Positions 46,823 through 55,522 of a stretch of 64,000 nucleotides of DNA are shown piece by piece (position 1 is the stretch's first letter; each line of letters opens with the position of its first letter). The translations under genes and the position numbers were made by a program. The notes under the pieces are model-generated. The model made no database searches, was not told the origin of the DNA, and saw nothing but the letters and a program-made list of their open reading frames with translations. The stretch covers positions 17,023 through 81,022 of the forward strand of contig NZ_QEKV01000007.1 of assembly GCF_003096635.1 (NCBI RefSeq). Direction: 5' to 3'. Origin of the DNA: Ezakiella coagulans (GTDB taxonomy: Bacteria; Bacillota; Clostridia; Tissierellales; Peptoniphilaceae).

Positions 46823-47464
46823 ATGGTAAAAATGATTGAGATGTTAAAAAACATTCCAAATTTAGCTGTGCTTTTGATTTTTTTAATTTCGGTAGCATGC
46901 TTTATTTCATCGCTTTTTGTCAATAAGAAATTCAATTTTGTTGTCGGAGTTTTGCTTTTGATTGCATACATAGCGATAATACTTTTAAAAGATAATAAAT
47001 ATTTTGTTTATCTAATATTGAGCACGGTTGGAATCTTTTTACTTTTTATGGAGTTGTTGGTTCCCGGCGTTCAAGTTTTTGGAATATTCGGTGTTGCATT
47101 TCTTGGAGTTGGTTTTTATGGAACTTTTGACGATTTACTATCAACAATTTTAGGACTTTCACTCACAGTCTTAATTTCTATTTTTCTCATTTACTTTTAC
47201 ATTAAGAAGGGTTATAAGATAAAGGGAATGGAAAAGTTTGTTTTAAAACAAAAAAGTTCTACTGAAAATGGTTATTTAGCAGTTGTTTATCCTGACTTAA
47301 CAGGCAAGAGAGGCGTTACAACAACCCCTCTAAGACCGAGCGGATTTGGAATAATTGACGATAAAAAGTATGATCTCTACAGTGATGAGGGCTTTATACC
47401 GTCAGATACAAAAATTGAAGTTATAAAAGTTGAATCTATGAAAATATATGTAAGGAGGATTTAG
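46823..47464 (+). CDS. NfeD-family membrane protein (YqeZ-like, lacking the protease part)
   Basis: The 213-residue protein has about five membrane helices and a C-terminal OB-fold (about residues 145-213, GKRGVTTTPLRPSGFGIIDDKKYDLYSDEGFI) typical of NfeD. It has no ClpP-like protease domain, unlike long NfeD proteins such as Bacillus YqeZ. NfeD proteins work with flotillin-like partners, and the FloA gene follows after one base. AAGGAGG precedes the ATG. Confidence 0.87.
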   Translation: MVKMIEMLKNIPNLAVLLIFLISVACFISSLFVNKKFNFVVGVLLLIAYIAIILLKDNKYFVYLILSTVGIFLLFMELLVPGVQVFGIFGVAFLGVGFYGTFDDLLSTILGLSLTVLISIFLIYFYIKKGYKIKGMEKFVLKQKSSTENGYLAVVYPDLTGKRGVTTTPLRPSGFGIIDDKKYDLYSDEGFIPSDTKIEVIKVESMKIYVRRI

Positions 47465-48445
47465 ATGAACGAAATTTTAAGTAGTTTAGGACCGATTTTT
47501 ACGGTCGGATTGGTTTTTATTTTAGTTATAATATTTTTCTCATTTGTGCCGTTAGGCCTTTGGATAACGGCATTCTTTTCAGGTGTAAAAGTTGGAATTG
47601 CAACACTTGTAGGAATGAAACTAAGAAGAGTTGCACCGAGAAAAATTATTAACCCAATGATCAAGGCAACTAAGGCAGGTTTAAATTTAAAACTTGATGA
47701 GCTGGAAGCTCACTATCTTGCAGGTGGTAATGTCGATACATTGGTCGATGCACTAATTGCTGCTCAAAGGGCAAACATCGAGCTGGAATTTAAGAGAGCT
47801 GCTGCTATAGACTTGGCAGGTCGTAATGTTTTGGAAGCTGTTCGTGTAAGTGTAAACCCAAAAGTTATTGAGACACCTAATATTGCAGCTGTAAGTAAAG
47901 ACGGTATCGAAGTTATCGTTAAAGCAAGAGTTACTGTAAGGGCAAATATCGAAAGACTTGTCGGTGGAGCAGGTGAAGAAACAATTATAGCAAGAGTCGG
48001 GGAAGGAATTGTCACAACTGTCGGTAGCAGCAATACACACAAAGAAGTTCTTGAAAATCCGGACAGCATTTCAACAACAGTTCTTGAAAAAGGACTTGAC
48101 TCGGGAACAGCTTTTGAAATTTTATCAATTGATATTGCTGACGTAGATGTCGGCAGAAACATCGGTGCGCATCTTCAAACAGACCAAGCTGAAGCAGACA
48201 TGAGAATTGCTCAAGCAAGAGCTGAAGAAAGACGTGCAATGGCTGTTGCAAAAGAACAAGAAATGAAAGCGGAAGTTCAAGAAAAGAGAGCTCTTGTTGT
48301 CGAAGCGGAATCACAAGTTCCTTTGGCAATTGCAGAAGCATTGAAATCAGGCAATTTGGGCGTTATGGATTATTATAAATTGAACAATATAAAAGCGGAC
48401 ACGGATATGAGAAATTCTATAGGCGGAGTAAAATCTGATAAATGA
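47465..48445 (+). CDS. floA: Flotillin-like protein FloA
   Basis: FloA forms membrane microdomain scaffolds. The 326-residue protein has an N-terminal membrane-inserted hairpin ([22 protein letters not shown]), the FloA-conserved [18 protein letters not shown] and [18 protein letters not shown] motifs, a SPFH-like core and a C-terminal Glu/Ala-rich coiled coil ([19 protein letters not shown]). The partner NfeD gene is immediately upstream. Confidence 0.95.
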   Translation: MNEILSSLGPIFTVGLVFILVIIFFSFVPLGLWITAFFSGVKVGIATLVGMKLRRVAPRKIINPMIKATKAGLNLKLDELEAHYLAGGNVDTLVDALIAAQRANIELEFKRAAAIDLAGRNVLEAVRVSVNPKVIETPNIAAVSKDGIEVIVKARVTVRANIERLVGGAGEETIIARVGEGIVTTVGSSNTHKEVLENPDSISTTVLEKGLDSGTAFEILSIDIADVDVGRNIGAHLQTDQAEADMRIAQARAEERRAMAVAKEQEMKAEVQEKRALVVEAESQVPLAIAEALKSGNLGVMDYYKLNNIKADTDMRNSIGGVKSDK

Positions 48446-48987
48446 GTTATATCATAGCCATTGTCCTGATAATTTTAAAAATAATAGATTCAATATATGA
48501 AAATAATCACAAGAAAACTATAGAGAAAAACATACCCAAAAAAGATAATACTGAAAAGATAAAGACTCGCATAGATAATATAAAAGATGAAGAAACAAAA
48601 AAAAGATTGATCAAGCTTTTGAAAAACGCTGAGAAAGAATTTGCGGAAGATTCGAATAAAAATATGACTTTGGACAAAAAATCGGATGATAAGATAAAAA
48701 AAACCAATATTAAGACCAAAGAATCGAAGACGAATAAAGCTAAAATATATAAAGAATCAGCTATTGTTGACTCGAGAAGTTTGGAAAATGCTATTCCACA
48801 TACAGATGATTCAGTGTACAGTCACATGATAAAAAACGAATGTGGAATCGAGCACGGGCTTGGAAAATCAATTTATGAAAAAGATGAAGAAGCTCAATCA
48901 AGATTTCTTGAAGATTATAATGAGGCGGACTTAAAAAAATATATCGCAATGAAAGAGATATTAGATGAGCCGGTCTCAATGAAGTAA
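48442..48987 (+). CDS. Membrane-anchored hypothetical protein between floA and phoH
   Basis: The 181-residue protein is not recognised. It has an N-terminal membrane helix ([17 protein letters not shown]), a Lys-rich low-complexity middle (about residues 25-105) and a compact C-terminus (about 120-181) ending [19 protein letters not shown]. That ending resembles the xxIxxSEILgxP tail seen on several Firmicutes membrane proteins. It overlaps floA by 4 bases and occupies the place of the yqfB-yqfD genes of Bacillus. Role unknown; co-translation with floA suggests a microdomain link. Confidence 0.75.
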   Translation: MSYIIAIVLIILKIIDSIYENNHKKTIEKNIPKKDNTEKIKTRIDNIKDEETKKRLIKLLKNAEKEFAEDSNKNMTLDKKSDDKIKKTNIKTKESKTNKAKIYKESAIVDSRSLENAIPHTDDSVYSHMIKNECGIEHGLGKSIYEKDEEAQSRFLEDYNEADLKKYIAMKEILDEPVSMK

Positions 48988-48996
48988 GGAGACTTA

Positions 48997-49989
48997 ATGA
49001 CTGAATTTGTAGTTAAAGATATGTTAACTGTAAAAAACATTGTTGGACAATTGGACCAAAATATAAATCTCATAATGGAAAAATTGGATGTGAAAATATC
49101 CATTTCTGATGACACATTTAAAATCGACGGAGAAAATTCCGAGATTGCAAAGAATGTTCTCATGGTCCTCTCGAAGAAAAGTAAGAGCGGTGATGTTGAT
49201 CTAAATGATATTTCATATATCATAGACCTTGCACGTGAACACAGGGAAAACGAGGTTTTGAATCTAAATGACAAACCTATTGCATTCACTGCAAACGGCA
49301 GAAGTCTATTTCCGAAAACAATCGGACAGAAAAGATATATAGAATCGATTAATAACAATGATATTGTATTCGGAACAGGTCCTGCGGGAACAGGAAAGAC
49401 ATATCTTGCAATCGCACTTGCTTGCCAAGCGTTTAGAAACAAACAATTTGAAAGAATTATACTCACCAGACCGGCAGTTGAAGCCGGTGAAAGCCTTGGA
49501 TTTTTGCCGGGAGACTTAAAAGAAAAAGTCGACCCATATCTAAGGCCTGTTTATGATGCACTTTTTGAAATAATAGGTGGAGAACAATATCAAAAATATA
49601 TTGAAAAAGGTTTAATTGAAATTGCTCCGCTTGCATATATGAGAGGAAGAACTCTGGACAAAAGCTTTATAATATTGGATGAAGCTCAAAACACAACTCC
49701 TGAACAAATGAAAATGTTTTTGACAAGACTTGGCTATTCATCAAAGATGGTCATCACAGGTGACCTAACACAGACCGACTTGCCGAGAGGGAAGATGAGC
49801 GGTCTGAAGAACGCGATAGAACTTTTGAGACGCACAAAGGGAATCGGAATCGAAGAGCTTCAAAAAGTCGACATTGTTAGACACCCGCTTGTTCGAAAAG
49901 TGATTGAAGTATATGAACAAGAAGCTTTGCGTTTGGAAAAAATAAGAGAAGATAAAAAGAAAGAAAAAGAAAACAAAAATGAAGAATAA
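48997..49989 (+). CDS. PhoH-like ATPase
   Basis: The 330-residue protein has an N-terminal KH-like region and a P-loop ATPase domain with GTGPAGTGKTYLA, LTRPAVEAGESLGFLPGD, FIILDEAQNTTPEQMKMFLTR and ITGDLTQTDLP. PhoH-like (YbeZ/PhoL) proteins are RNA-linked ATPases usually encoded beside the ribosome maturation endonuclease YbeY, as here. The final codons overlap ybeY by 11 bases. Confidence 0.94.
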   Translation: MTEFVVKDMLTVKNIVGQLDQNINLIMEKLDVKISISDDTFKIDGENSEIAKNVLMVLSKKSKSGDVDLNDISYIIDLAREHRENEVLNLNDKPIAFTANGRSLFPKTIGQKRYIESINNNDIVFGTGPAGTGKTYLAIALACQAFRNKQFERIILTRPAVEAGESLGFLPGDLKEKVDPYLRPVYDALFEIIGGEQYQKYIEKGLIEIAPLAYMRGRTLDKSFIILDEAQNTTPEQMKMFLTRLGYSSKMVITGDLTQTDLPRGKMSGLKNAIELLRRTKGIGIEELQKVDIVRHPLVRKVIEVYEQEALRLEKIREDKKKEKENKNEE

Positions 49990-50452
49990 TTTGGATAGAA
50001 AAATAAGGGGAAACAAAACCTTTTATTTTGATAAATTTGAATTGAGTATATCAACCGGCACACAATTTTTGTGTGTCGATGATTTATATAGCTTAAAAAA
50101 GGTAATTGAGAAAACACTTAGAGTTGTCGATTTCAGATATTATACTCAAATATCACTGAGCATCGTGACACCCGGAGAAATTCGAGATTTGAATAATAGA
50201 TTCAGAGGAATAGATAGAGTGACGGACGTTTTAAGCTTTCCACTGGATATGGAAACCGGAATTTTGGGAGATGTTGTGATCTGTAAAAAAGTGTGCACAA
50301 GGCAGGCAAAACTCTACGGGAACTCTTTTCAAAGAGAGCTTATGTATCTTACATGTCATAGCATTTTGCATCTTATGGGATATGATCATATGAACAAAAG
50401 GGACAAGAGAATTATGAGAGATTTGGAGAAAAAAGTTATGAGAGAAATATAG
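49979..50452 (+). CDS. ybeY: Endoribonuclease YbeY
   Basis: YbeY is a zinc-dependent RNase for rRNA maturation and ribosome quality control. The 157-residue protein has the zinc motif HSILHLMGYDHMN (H3xH5xH type) near the C-terminus and RGIDRVTDVLSFPLD in the core. It is coupled to the PhoH-like gene. The Bacillus order continues with dgkA; here a secreted-protein gene is inserted between them. Confidence 0.94.
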   Translation: MKNNLDRKIRGNKTFYFDKFELSISTGTQFLCVDDLYSLKKVIEKTLRVVDFRYYTQISLSIVTPGEIRDLNNRFRGIDRVTDVLSFPLDMETGILGDVVICKKVCTRQAKLYGNSFQRELMYLTCHSILHLMGYDHMNKRDKRIMRDLEKKVMREI

Positions 50453-50523
50453 AGGCTCTCCGATCAATTATTATTTTTGAAAGGAAGGTAAGTAGGCGAA
50501 GACCTATTCGCTGAAAAAATGTT

Positions 50524-51780
50524 ATGAAGAAAAGAATTTTAGCGTTATTGTTGGTTGTCGGAATGCTTTTAAGCTTCCCGATGGCAACTACTAATGCACA
50601 GAGACAAAAGAAGTTTAGAATTTTACTTAACGGAGTGGATATTCCACTTACAGAAAATATGGGACTTCCATATATTGAGGACTCAAGAACTCTTGTTCCT
50701 ATCAGGCTTATTTCCGAATCACTTGGATATAAGGTTGACTGGAATGAGGCTGAACAGCTAGTTACTATAAAGGGTAACCTTAACAATGTAGACAGAAATA
50801 TTAACCTTACAATCGGTAAAAATATGGCTGTCGTTAATGGAGAACAAAAACAAATTGATGAGTCACCTAATGTAGTGGCAAAGATTAAAAAAGACAGAAC
50901 TTATGTTCCGCTCAGATTTATATCTGAAAACTTAGGAGTTACAGTTGAATATAAACAAACTGAAAAGGAACATATTATAAATTTAAACGTTGTTGTAATG
51001 GATGAAGCTACTAAATTTGCACTTTTTGGTAATGGTGGAGAAGGAGCTAAATTAGATATTGAACAAACAAAGAAAGAAGGTTTTATTTTAAGAGAAGGAG
51101 AAACTAAGGAAACAATTCTTAAAAGACTAGATCAATCGTTAAATCCTGCTCCAACATATGAAGCACCTCCGGCAGGAAGAGTATCTGAAAATTGGATATC
51201 ACCAAATTTAAGCATTGCATATATAGATCCGATAGAAAATTCTTTTGGTTATTCTGCACCTTGGGGATTTACAATATGTTCAGCTAAAGATTATAAAGAA
51301 AAAGCTGAAAATATGTCATATTTAATTGAATTAATAGATGATAGATATGTACCTTACCAAAAGCATATACAAATATCTAGAAATGATTCCAATTATCATG
51401 ATATGGAATTACCGCTTAATCCGCCGAAGTGGGAAAATTTTAATCAACATGTAGATAATAGAATTGTTACAAATATGTTTGATTATGACCCTTCATATGG
51501 AAAAAGAAAAGATTCGATAATAACAAAAGGTTTTGATAAATTATATAGACCACATATTGGAGAAAAAGTTAAGTATAGAGTAACATTTAAGCAAGGCGAT
51601 GAAGAACACCAATATGAATTTACTGTTTCTTATCTTTGGGCTATTGCAGAAAATCACAAATCACTATTACGTCAAAATGACAAAGAAACATACGAATATC
51701 TTAATAGAGTGGGAATGACTAAAGTTAACGATGAAGGTATAAAACTTGTTCCAGTAAATGATTGGATACAGATATATTAA
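50524..51780 (+). CDS. Secreted protein with copper-amine-oxidase N-like domain
   Basis: The 418-residue protein has a signal peptide (KKRILALLLVVGMLLSFPMATTNA) and two CuAO-N-type repeats (about residues 35-155: PYIEDSRTLVPIRLISESLG and KIKKDRTYVPLRFISENLGV). These are surface or adhesion-associated modules in Clostridia that are unrelated to amine oxidation. The remaining 260 residues are not recognised and include a Trp/Tyr-rich part. An in-frame stop at 50512 forces the start at 50524, yet no ribosome-binding site lies near that ATG; AAGGAAGG is about 34 bases away with a small hairpin between. It splits the conserved ybeY-dgkA order. Confidence 0.82.
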   Translation: MKKRILALLLVVGMLLSFPMATTNAQRQKKFRILLNGVDIPLTENMGLPYIEDSRTLVPIRLISESLGYKVDWNEAEQLVTIKGNLNNVDRNINLTIGKNMAVVNGEQKQIDESPNVVAKIKKDRTYVPLRFISENLGVTVEYKQTEKEHIINLNVVVMDEATKFALFGNGGEGAKLDIEQTKKEGFILREGETKETILKRLDQSLNPAPTYEAPPAGRVSENWISPNLSIAYIDPIENSFGYSAPWGFTICSAKDYKEKAENMSYLIELIDDRYVPYQKHIQISRNDSNYHDMELPLNPPKWENFNQHVDNRIVTNMFDYDPSYGKRKDSIITKGFDKLYRPHIGEKVKYRVTFKQGDEEHQYEFTVSYLWAIAENHKSLLRQNDKETYEYLNRVGMTKVNDEGIKLVPVNDWIQIY

Positions 51781-51782
51781 AA

Positions 51783-51808
51783 GAGGGCTAAAAGCCTTCT
51801 TTTTTTTA
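51783..51808 (+). terminator. Terminator after the CuAO-N domain gene
   Basis: GAGGGCT-AAA-AGCCTTC, seven pairs including one G-T, is followed by eight or more T residues. Confidence 0.8.
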
Positions 51809-51974
51809 AAATTTTAAAACAAATAGTAAAAAACATAAGCTAAAGAATTTAATTCACTAAAACAATTAAAAAGATATCAATATGGGTATAATTGAACTGT
51901 ATAGAACATGTGTTTTATTTTCGTGTACGATAATTAAGTTTATGAAAAATTATTGGATAGGTGGATGATTTTTT

Positions 51975-52679
51975 ATGAAAAAGAGAAGTTTTTTAAAGAG
52001 TTTTAATAATGCTGCAAACGGTTTAGTTCATAGTTTTAAGAGTGAGAAGAATATGAGAATCCACTTTGCCGTCGCGGGCATTGTTCTGATTTTTGCACTC
52101 ATTTTCGAGTTTTCGAAGTTGGAGTTTATTGCTCTTACAGGGGCGATTGTTCTTGTGCTTTTTGCTGAATTAATAAATACGTCACTTGAGTATGCGGTTG
52201 ATGCTTCTGTTGGTGAATTTCATCCGCTTATTCGAATTTGCAAAGATATTTCTGCCGGGGCGGTTCTTCTGACTGCTTTTTATGCTGCGTTTGTCGGATA
52301 TTTGCTCTTTTATGATAGACTTGTACCACTAGGTAATAATGTTTTGGGTGCGATTCATCAAAGTCCGATTCATTTGACATTTATAGCATTTTCCCTTACA
52401 GTAATGCTTGTGATTGCGCTGAAAAGCAAGTATTCAAAGAGCAGAGGAAGTTATTTTCAAGGCGGAACAGTGAGCGGACATGCTGCAGTTTCGTTTCTTT
52501 TAGCGACCATTGTTTCTTTTAATTCCGATAGTCTTCTTGTAATTTCGCTTGCTTATATTCTTGCGATATTGGTTGCGGAAAGTCGCGTCGAAGGAAAAAT
52601 ACATAAACCTATGGATGTTTTTTACGGGGGCTTATTGGGTATAATTATAGGAATAATTATTTTTAGGTTGTTTGGATAG
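51975..52679 (+). CDS. dgkA: DgkA-PAP2 fusion: undecaprenol kinase joined to a phosphatase domain
   Basis: The 234-residue integral membrane protein is two-part. Residues 1-120 are diacylglycerol/undecaprenol kinase (NAANGLVHSFKSEKNMRIH, and the family signature AELINTSLEYAVDA). Residues about 135-234 are a PAP2-type phosphatase with GGTVSGHAAVSFLLA and AESRVEGKIHKPMDVFYGG. It could both phosphorylate undecaprenol and dephosphorylate undecaprenyl diphosphate in lipid carrier recycling. It lies at the conserved dgkA position before cdd and era. The upstream gap of about 170 bases contains AT-rich promoter-like sequence but no box I could assign with confidence. Confidence 0.9.
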   Translation: MKKRSFLKSFNNAANGLVHSFKSEKNMRIHFAVAGIVLIFALIFEFSKLEFIALTGAIVLVLFAELINTSLEYAVDASVGEFHPLIRICKDISAGAVLLTAFYAAFVGYLLFYDRLVPLGNNVLGAIHQSPIHLTFIAFSLTVMLVIALKSKYSKSRGSYFQGGTVSGHAAVSFLLATIVSFNSDSLLVISLAYILAILVAESRVEGKIHKPMDVFYGGLLGIIIGIIIFRLFG

Positions 52680-52681
52680 CT

Positions 52682-53092
52682 ATGAAATTGAATTATGATG
52701 AATTAAATGATAAAATGAAAAAGCTTGTGGTTGCAGCAATTGATGCTAGAAAAAATTCTTATGCGCCGATTTCCGGATTTAAGGTTGGTGCTGCAATTTT
52801 AGCAGACACAGGTGAAATTTTTTCGGGAGTTAATGTAGAGATTACAAGTTTTTCTCCCACTATTTGCGCTGAAAGAAATGCGATATTTAGCATGATTACA
52901 ACCGGTGAGAGAAATTATAGTGCAATTGCTGTTTGCGGCTCGAGTCCGGACACATTTCCTTGCGGCGTTTGCAGACAAGTGATATATGAAACTTCACCTG
53001 AGTGTGAAGTTTTAATTGTGAACAGTTTATCGGATATAGAATCATATAGAATTCAAGATTTATTGCCACACGGATTCAGATTGGAGGAATAA
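52682..53092 (+). CDS. cdd: Cytidine deaminase
   Basis: Cdd deaminates cytidine and deoxycytidine. The 136-residue tetrameric-type enzyme has the zinc site CAERNAIF and PCGVCRQ, with SPTICAERNA and YAPISGFKVGAAIL typical of the family. It begins two bases after dgkA and its TAA overlaps the era ATG. Confidence 0.96.
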   Translation: MKLNYDELNDKMKKLVVAAIDARKNSYAPISGFKVGAAILADTGEIFSGVNVEITSFSPTICAERNAIFSMITTGERNYSAIAVCGSSPDTFPCGVCRQVIYETSPECEVLIVNSLSDIESYRIQDLLPHGFRLEE

Positions 53093-53964
53093 TGAGAAGC
53101 GGTTTTGTTAATTTGATAGGAAGACCAAATGTAGGAAAGTCTTCTATTTTAAATCATTTAATTGGGGTTAAGCTTTCGATTGTTACGGATAGGCCACAAA
53201 CCACAAGAAAAAGTATGAAGTTTATTTATACAGATGAGAAATCTCAAATTATTTTCTTTGACAATCCGGGATTTCAGGATCCGAAAAATAAGTTGGGGCA
53301 AGAGATGCAAAATATTATTTATAACAATATTAAAGATGCAGACCTTGATATTTATGTTATGGATAATTCTTTGGAGAATGGAAGGCTTGACAACAAGGTT
53401 TTAGATCTAGCACGTGAAGACAAAAACAAAAAGATTGTTATAATAAATAAATGTGATCTTTTAAAAGAAGATGAGCTCGAAATGCTCATTCAAAAATACA
53501 AAGAACTCGATTTGTTTATTGATGTTTATCCGGTTTCTGCGGTGACGGGCTATGGATTCAAAGAGCTTCTTGACGGGATTTACAATATAATGCCCGAAGG
53601 TCCATTGTATTATGATGAAGAGATGATCACTGATACCATGACTAGGGAAATTATGGAAGAAATTTTGAGAGAAAAGTTTTTGATTTTTTTGAATGAAGAG
53701 ATTCCACACGGCATAAATATCGAAACTGAAGAGTATATTGAAGATGAAGACTCTATAAGCATAAGGGATATTGTTTATCTTGAAAGGGAAAATCATAAAG
53801 CTATTGTTATTGGGAAAAATGGAACAATGATAAATAGAATTATAAATGCAGCAAAAAAAGATATGCAAGAGTTTACAAATAAAAAAGTTCGTTTAAAGAT
53901 TGATATAAAAATTAGAAAAAATTGGAGAAAAAATATCGGAATTGTTAAGAGTTGGATTAAATGA
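53092..53964 (+). CDS. era: GTPase Era
   Basis: Era binds 16S rRNA 3' end during 30S assembly. The 290-residue protein has G1 GRPNVGKSS, G3 DNPGF, G4 NKCD and a C-terminal KH domain (LERENHKAIVIGKNGTMINRI). It overlaps cdd by one base and recO by four. The Bacillus order cdd-era-recO is kept. Confidence 0.96.
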   Translation: MRSGFVNLIGRPNVGKSSILNHLIGVKLSIVTDRPQTTRKSMKFIYTDEKSQIIFFDNPGFQDPKNKLGQEMQNIIYNNIKDADLDIYVMDNSLENGRLDNKVLDLAREDKNKKIVIINKCDLLKEDELEMLIQKYKELDLFIDVYPVSAVTGYGFKELLDGIYNIMPEGPLYYDEEMITDTMTREIMEEILREKFLIFLNEEIPHGINIETEEYIEDEDSISIRDIVYLERENHKAIVIGKNGTMINRIINAAKKDMQEFTNKKVRLKIDIKIRKNWRKNIGIVKSWIK

Positions 53965-54665
53965 AGACGGAAGCAATTATTTTAAGAAATATAAGATGGC
54001 AGGATTCTAGTATTATAACCCATGCACTCACCGATGATTATGGAAGAATCAGTATTATGACAAAAGGTGCGTTCAAGCGGAAAGAAAATGTCATGCCGTA
54101 CTTCGATTTGTTTTCAATTACAAATTTCGATCTATACAAGGGAACGAATATGTTTTATTTTAATTTTGCAGACAGTGCAAAGGTTTCGGAGGATTTATAC
54201 AAGGAGCCTATTTCATTTAGAGTCTGCTCGATTTTAAGTGAGATTGTTATAAAAACTATGATTGATAATTATAGCGTTCCGAATATTTATCCGCTTACAA
54301 AAAAGTTCTTGGAACTCTTATCAAAATCGAAAAATAAAGTGTTGTTTTTTGCTGGATGGCTGATAAAATATATTTCATTTATGGGGTATAGACCTATTAT
54401 TAGTGAGAATAACGGTGAACTAGTTATGTGTGAGGATGGAATTGTTTATGCAGAATCAGGACAAATATTAGGACATAATAGACGAGTGAGTTTTGAAGAG
54501 TCAAGTTTAATTAAAAAATTACTTTTTTCTGAAATGTCTGAGATAATTAAATTTGATGTCAGCTCTGAAATGGGCATGAAAATTTTAGATTTAATTATTT
54601 TTTATTTTAAATTATCTTTTAGTATAAATAGATTAAATTCGTATGAGGAGCTTAAAAATTTTTAA
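53961..54665 (+). CDS. recO: DNA repair protein RecO
   Basis: RecO helps load RecA onto SSB-coated DNA. The 234-residue protein has the N-terminal OB fold (TEAIILRNIRWQDSSIITHALTDDYGRISIM as shorter segments) and an all-helical C-terminal domain. The zinc-binding CxxC pairs of many RecO proteins are not evident; only isolated cysteines remain (FRVCSI, VMCEDG). The sequence is divergent, but position after era is decisive. Confidence 0.85.
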   Translation: MKTEAIILRNIRWQDSSIITHALTDDYGRISIMTKGAFKRKENVMPYFDLFSITNFDLYKGTNMFYFNFADSAKVSEDLYKEPISFRVCSILSEIVIKTMIDNYSVPNIYPLTKKFLELLSKSKNKVLFFAGWLIKYISFMGYRPIISENNGELVMCEDGIVYAESGQILGHNRRVSFEESSLIKKLLFSEMSEIIKFDVSSEMGMKILDLIIFYFKLSFSINRLNSYEELKNF

Positions 54666-54679
54666 AATGGTGTTGTATT

Positions 54680-55522
54680 ATGAAATTAGTAGATGAGTTG
54701 AACAATTATTATAGAAAGTTCGGACTGAAGAAGATAAGAGAGGATTATATAGAACTTAATGAAGATGTTCTAAGTTATAGTGAGCTATTTTTTCATTTGG
54801 ATAATCCAAACTCTATTTCGGGTGCAAATGTAAGAGTTTTAAATGTAGGAGATATGTCTTTTTCTATTCAGGGCACAAAGCGCTCAGTCAGTTCGATTTA
54901 CAGAGTCGTTGATCAGAGAAAACATACTGTAAATTTCAAGGATGTATTTTTATCATTAAAACATATATTTGGGAATATGGACGATTATCTTTTCACTTAT
55001 AATTCAGGGGATTATCATGAACCATCTCTTGGAGCGACTGTTTCGTATTCAAATATTTATGCAAATGGATTTTTGATTGTTAAGTGTAAATATTTTCAGA
55101 CTATAAACGACGAGCATCTAGAGAGTATACCTCTTGTAATTGAGTATAACTTAAATAATCTTTCTTATGTTTTTGGTGATGAAGAGACTAATGAGTTTTC
55201 TGTCGAACAGGTGAGGGATAGTGAATTTTCAAGTTATATTTTTGAAGAGATTGAATTTGAAAATGAAAATATTTTATTTACAAGCCATATTTCTGAAAGT
55301 GAAATTCATTTAAGAGAAAAGAGATACATTCTAGCTTATATTTCTTTAATAAAATCTTGCAAAGATGTTGAAATTATAAAGGGGAAAACGGGAATATTTT
55401 CTGAAAAATATATTGATAATATGAAGAGAATAAGAGAAATTTATTTTGAAATAAAAAATGAATATTTGAATCAAAAAGCTATTGTTGATTCTGACGGCTT
55501 GAAGGAGGATAAGGATGAGTAA
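54680..55522 (+). CDS. Degenerate GlyQ: pseudo glycyl-tRNA synthetase alpha subunit
   Basis: The 280-residue protein occupies the glyQ position after recO and aligns by eye along its length to GlyQ. LVDELNNYYRKFG matches LQDYWARQG; HEPSLGA (residues 113-119) matches ENPTLGA; NGFLIVKCKYFQT (129-141) matches NGMEVTQFTYFQQ; IEYNLNNLSYVFG (154-166) matches ITYGLERLAMYIQG; and a final helical part (about 204-262) matches the GlyQ C-terminus. Motif 2 (PSRRPTDGRYG...) is lost, and the motif 3 Arg of GLERLA is Asn, so ATP binding and glycine activation are very unlikely. The reading frame is intact with a proper start. It overlaps the GlyS-like gene by 8 bases, so the two are co-translated. Present function unknown. 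Confidence 0.75.
   Translation: MKLVDELNNYYRKFGLKKIREDYIELNEDVLSYSELFFHLDNPNSISGANVRVLNVGDMSFSIQGTKRSVSSIYRVVDQRKHTVNFKDVFLSLKHIFGNMDDYLFTYNSGDYHEPSLGATVSYSNIYANGFLIVKCKYFQTINDEHLESIPLVIEYNLNNLSYVFGDEETNEFSVEQVRDSEFSSYIFEEIEFENENILFTSHISESEIHLREKRYILAYISLIKSCKDVEIIKGKTGIFSEKYIDNMKRIREIYFEIKNEYLNQKAIVDSDGLKEDKDE

Noticed and set aside
51809..51974. Promoter-like TATAAT at about 51887 and GATAAT at about 51929 before dgkA
   Set aside because: Neither has a convincing -35 box at the right distance, so no promoter was called; the stretch is otherwise AT-rich with nothing else visible.
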